This document shows positions 6,723-7,431 of a stretch of DNA of 7,431 bases, piece by piece (positions within the stretch are counted from its first letter, which is position 1; the number at the start of each line of letters is the position of its first letter). This DNA comes from an uncultured Eubacteriales bacterium (GTDB lineage: Bacteria > Bacillota > Clostridia > Oscillospirales > QAKW01). The translations under genes were made by a program, and so were the position numbers. Location of the stretch: contig CAKRPM010000062.1 in the NCBI GenBank assembly GCA_934378025.1, forward strand, positions 1 to 7,431, written 5' to 3'. The notes below the pieces were generated by a model. That model had not been told where the DNA came from, searched no databases, and was given only the letters and a program-made list of their open reading frames with translations.

Positions 6723-6751
6723 GCGTAAATTTCTTTGCTTGATAAAAAATC

Positions 6752-6793
6752 TTTTTTAATCGGTCGGGGCGAAGGCTTGGCGCTTTCCCGATT
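6752..6793. repeat. Palindromic 42-bp direct repeat, copy 2
   Basis: This copy has the same opening as copy 1 and the same complementary ends. It differs from copy 1 in the centre (GGCTTGGCGCTTTCCC against GGCTCGGCACATTCCC). Both copies lie in the 3' untranslated region of the SLOG transcript, before the terminator. Confidence 0.75.
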
Positions 6794-6854
6794 TCACAAA
6801 ATGCTTAAGTTTAAATAAAAAGTCTTTTGATCGCCGCCCGCATCCTTTGCAAAA

Positions 6855-7340
6855 TCAAAGCGCGGATCCCGGCGCCACATTGACAATTTTCAGCTGATTG
6901 TCCCGCGCATATTTGACGGTGTAATCGGTGCCGCCGCCCGCATGCGTCTGATAGCAAATGCAGTAGGCGCTGTGATCCACCATAAAACGGTTGCGTTCGT
7001 GCATGCAGCCGCGATGATAGGTTTGGGACAGCAGGTGAACACTGTCGGCTCTCTTTAAAATGCTTTCGTACAGCCGCACATTTTTGGCGGGCCAGCCCCT
7101 ACATTGATTGCGGCAGGGAAGCGCCAGGTGCAGTCGAATATCTTTATGATCGGCGTCACGTAAAATCAACACCTGCAATGCCGCCAAGGTGTCAAACCCC
7201 TGCGCGCCGCCGGTGATAAAGTCCCGAACGCCCATTTCGTAAAATTGCAAAATCTGCTGCATCAGTCGTTCACCGACCTCGTGTAGGTGTGCCTTGTCGA
7301 TGATCCGATGTCCGGTGAACATACATGTGTTCTCTCTCAT
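6855..7340 (-). CDS. YpsA-like SLOG-domain protein (DUF1273)
   Basis: With the start at 7340 the protein has 161 residues. It shows the marks of the DUF1273/YpsA branch of the SLOG superfamily, a Rossmann-like fold related to DprA and LOG that is thought to bind a nucleotide-type ligand: CMFTGHR (6-12), DFITGGAQGFDTLAA (40-54), HLALPCRNQ (71-79, usual LALPC..Q), W83, MHERNRFMVDHS (113-124), and the glycine loop AGGGTDYTVKYA (134-145). There is no signal peptide or membrane segment. The start is chosen for the AGGAGGA just upstream (7344-7350). The frame stays open upstream to an ATG at 7427, which would add 29 residues (MVVKKETRPL onwards) without resemblance to the family, so the longer form is less likely. 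B. subtilis YpsA has been linked to cell division and stress, but the biochemical function of the family is unsettled. The gene ends at the terminator at 6637-6686. Confidence 0.9.
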   Translation of the reverse strand: MRENTCMFTGHRIIDKAHLHEVGERLMQQILQFYEMGVRDFITGGAQGFDTLAALQVLILRDADHKDIRLHLALPCRNQCRGWPAKNVRLYESILKRADSVHLLSQTYHRGCMHERNRFMVDHSAYCICYQTHAGGGTDYTVKYARDNQLKIVNVAPGSAL

Positions 7341-7343
7341 ACA

Positions 7344-7350
7344 TCCTCCT
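7344..7350 (-). promoter_or_regulatory. Ribosome binding site deciding the SLOG gene start
   Basis: AGGAGGA on the minus strand lies 3 bases before the ATG at 7340. The spacing is short but the match is nearly full, which favours this start over the ATG at 7427. Confidence 0.7.
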
Positions 7351-7431
7351 TTTTGCCGCTCGCTTTTGTAATGGGTGCATCGGTCAAGGAGCGTTTTGAG
7401 CGGCCGCGTCTCCTTTTTAACAACCATAGGT

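Larger units (their letters stand above)
6355..6854. other. 500-bp non-coding region between degV and the SLOG gene
   Basis: No convincing gene is present; open frames here (for example 6404-6586 and 6415-6639, plus strand) have no ribosome binding site or recognisable protein. The region holds the degV promoter and leader (6355-6472), the GTAGAG motif cluster (6469-6535), a GC-rich stretch with a degenerate repeat (about 6597-6618), a bidirectional terminator (6637-6686) and two palindromic direct repeats (6681-6793). Confidence 0.75.

Noticed and set aside
6681..6793. CRISPR array or tRNA remnants
   Set aside because: There are only two good copies, spaced once, with imperfect identity and no cas genes; no T-arm or anticodon-arm pattern could be fitted.

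Overview
The window looks like a piece of a Bacillota (Firmicutes) chromosome of medium G+C, probably from the Clostridia side. The basis is strong AGGAGG-type ribosome binding sites, sigma-A promoters with 17-bp spacers, a CIRCE/HrcA heat-shock operator, and DegV-family and YpsA-like SLOG genes that are typical of the phylum. No genus can be named from the sequence alone. There are no rRNA, tRNA, CRISPR or transposase genes.

Layout. (1) 1-2790, minus strand: the first 930 codons of a large exported protein whose 3' end lies outside the window. It has a signal peptide, a complete endonuclease/exonuclease/phosphatase (EEP) catalytic domain, a middle region I cannot assign, and a right-handed beta-helix region running off the edge. 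(2) 2791-2957: a short divergent regulatory region with back-to-back sigma-A promoters. The rightward one carries a near-perfect CIRCE element over its transcription start. (3) 2958-5334, plus strand: htpG (Hsp90) and, after one base, a small zinc metalloprotease gene of the YgjP/DUF45 family. Together they look like a two-gene heat-shock operon under HrcA. (4) 5335-5511: a gap between convergent genes with a bidirectional terminator and a second stem-loop. (5) 5512-6354, minus strand: a DegV/FakB-type fatty-acid-binding protein. (6) 6355-6854: a 500-bp non-coding stretch. It holds the degV promoter with a cluster of GTAGAG-type operator-like motifs, a strong bidirectional terminator, and two 42-bp palindromic direct repeats plus a degenerate third copy. 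(7) 6855-7340, minus strand: a YpsA-like SLOG (DUF1273) protein, possibly starting further upstream.

The most interesting points are the CIRCE-controlled htpG with a translationally coupled metalloprotease (a possible chaperone-protease stress pair), the EEP plus beta-helix architecture of the exported protein, and the two unexplained repeat families on either side of 6600. Most of the other long open frames, including a 443-codon plus-strand frame antisense to the exported protein, are shadows of the real genes.
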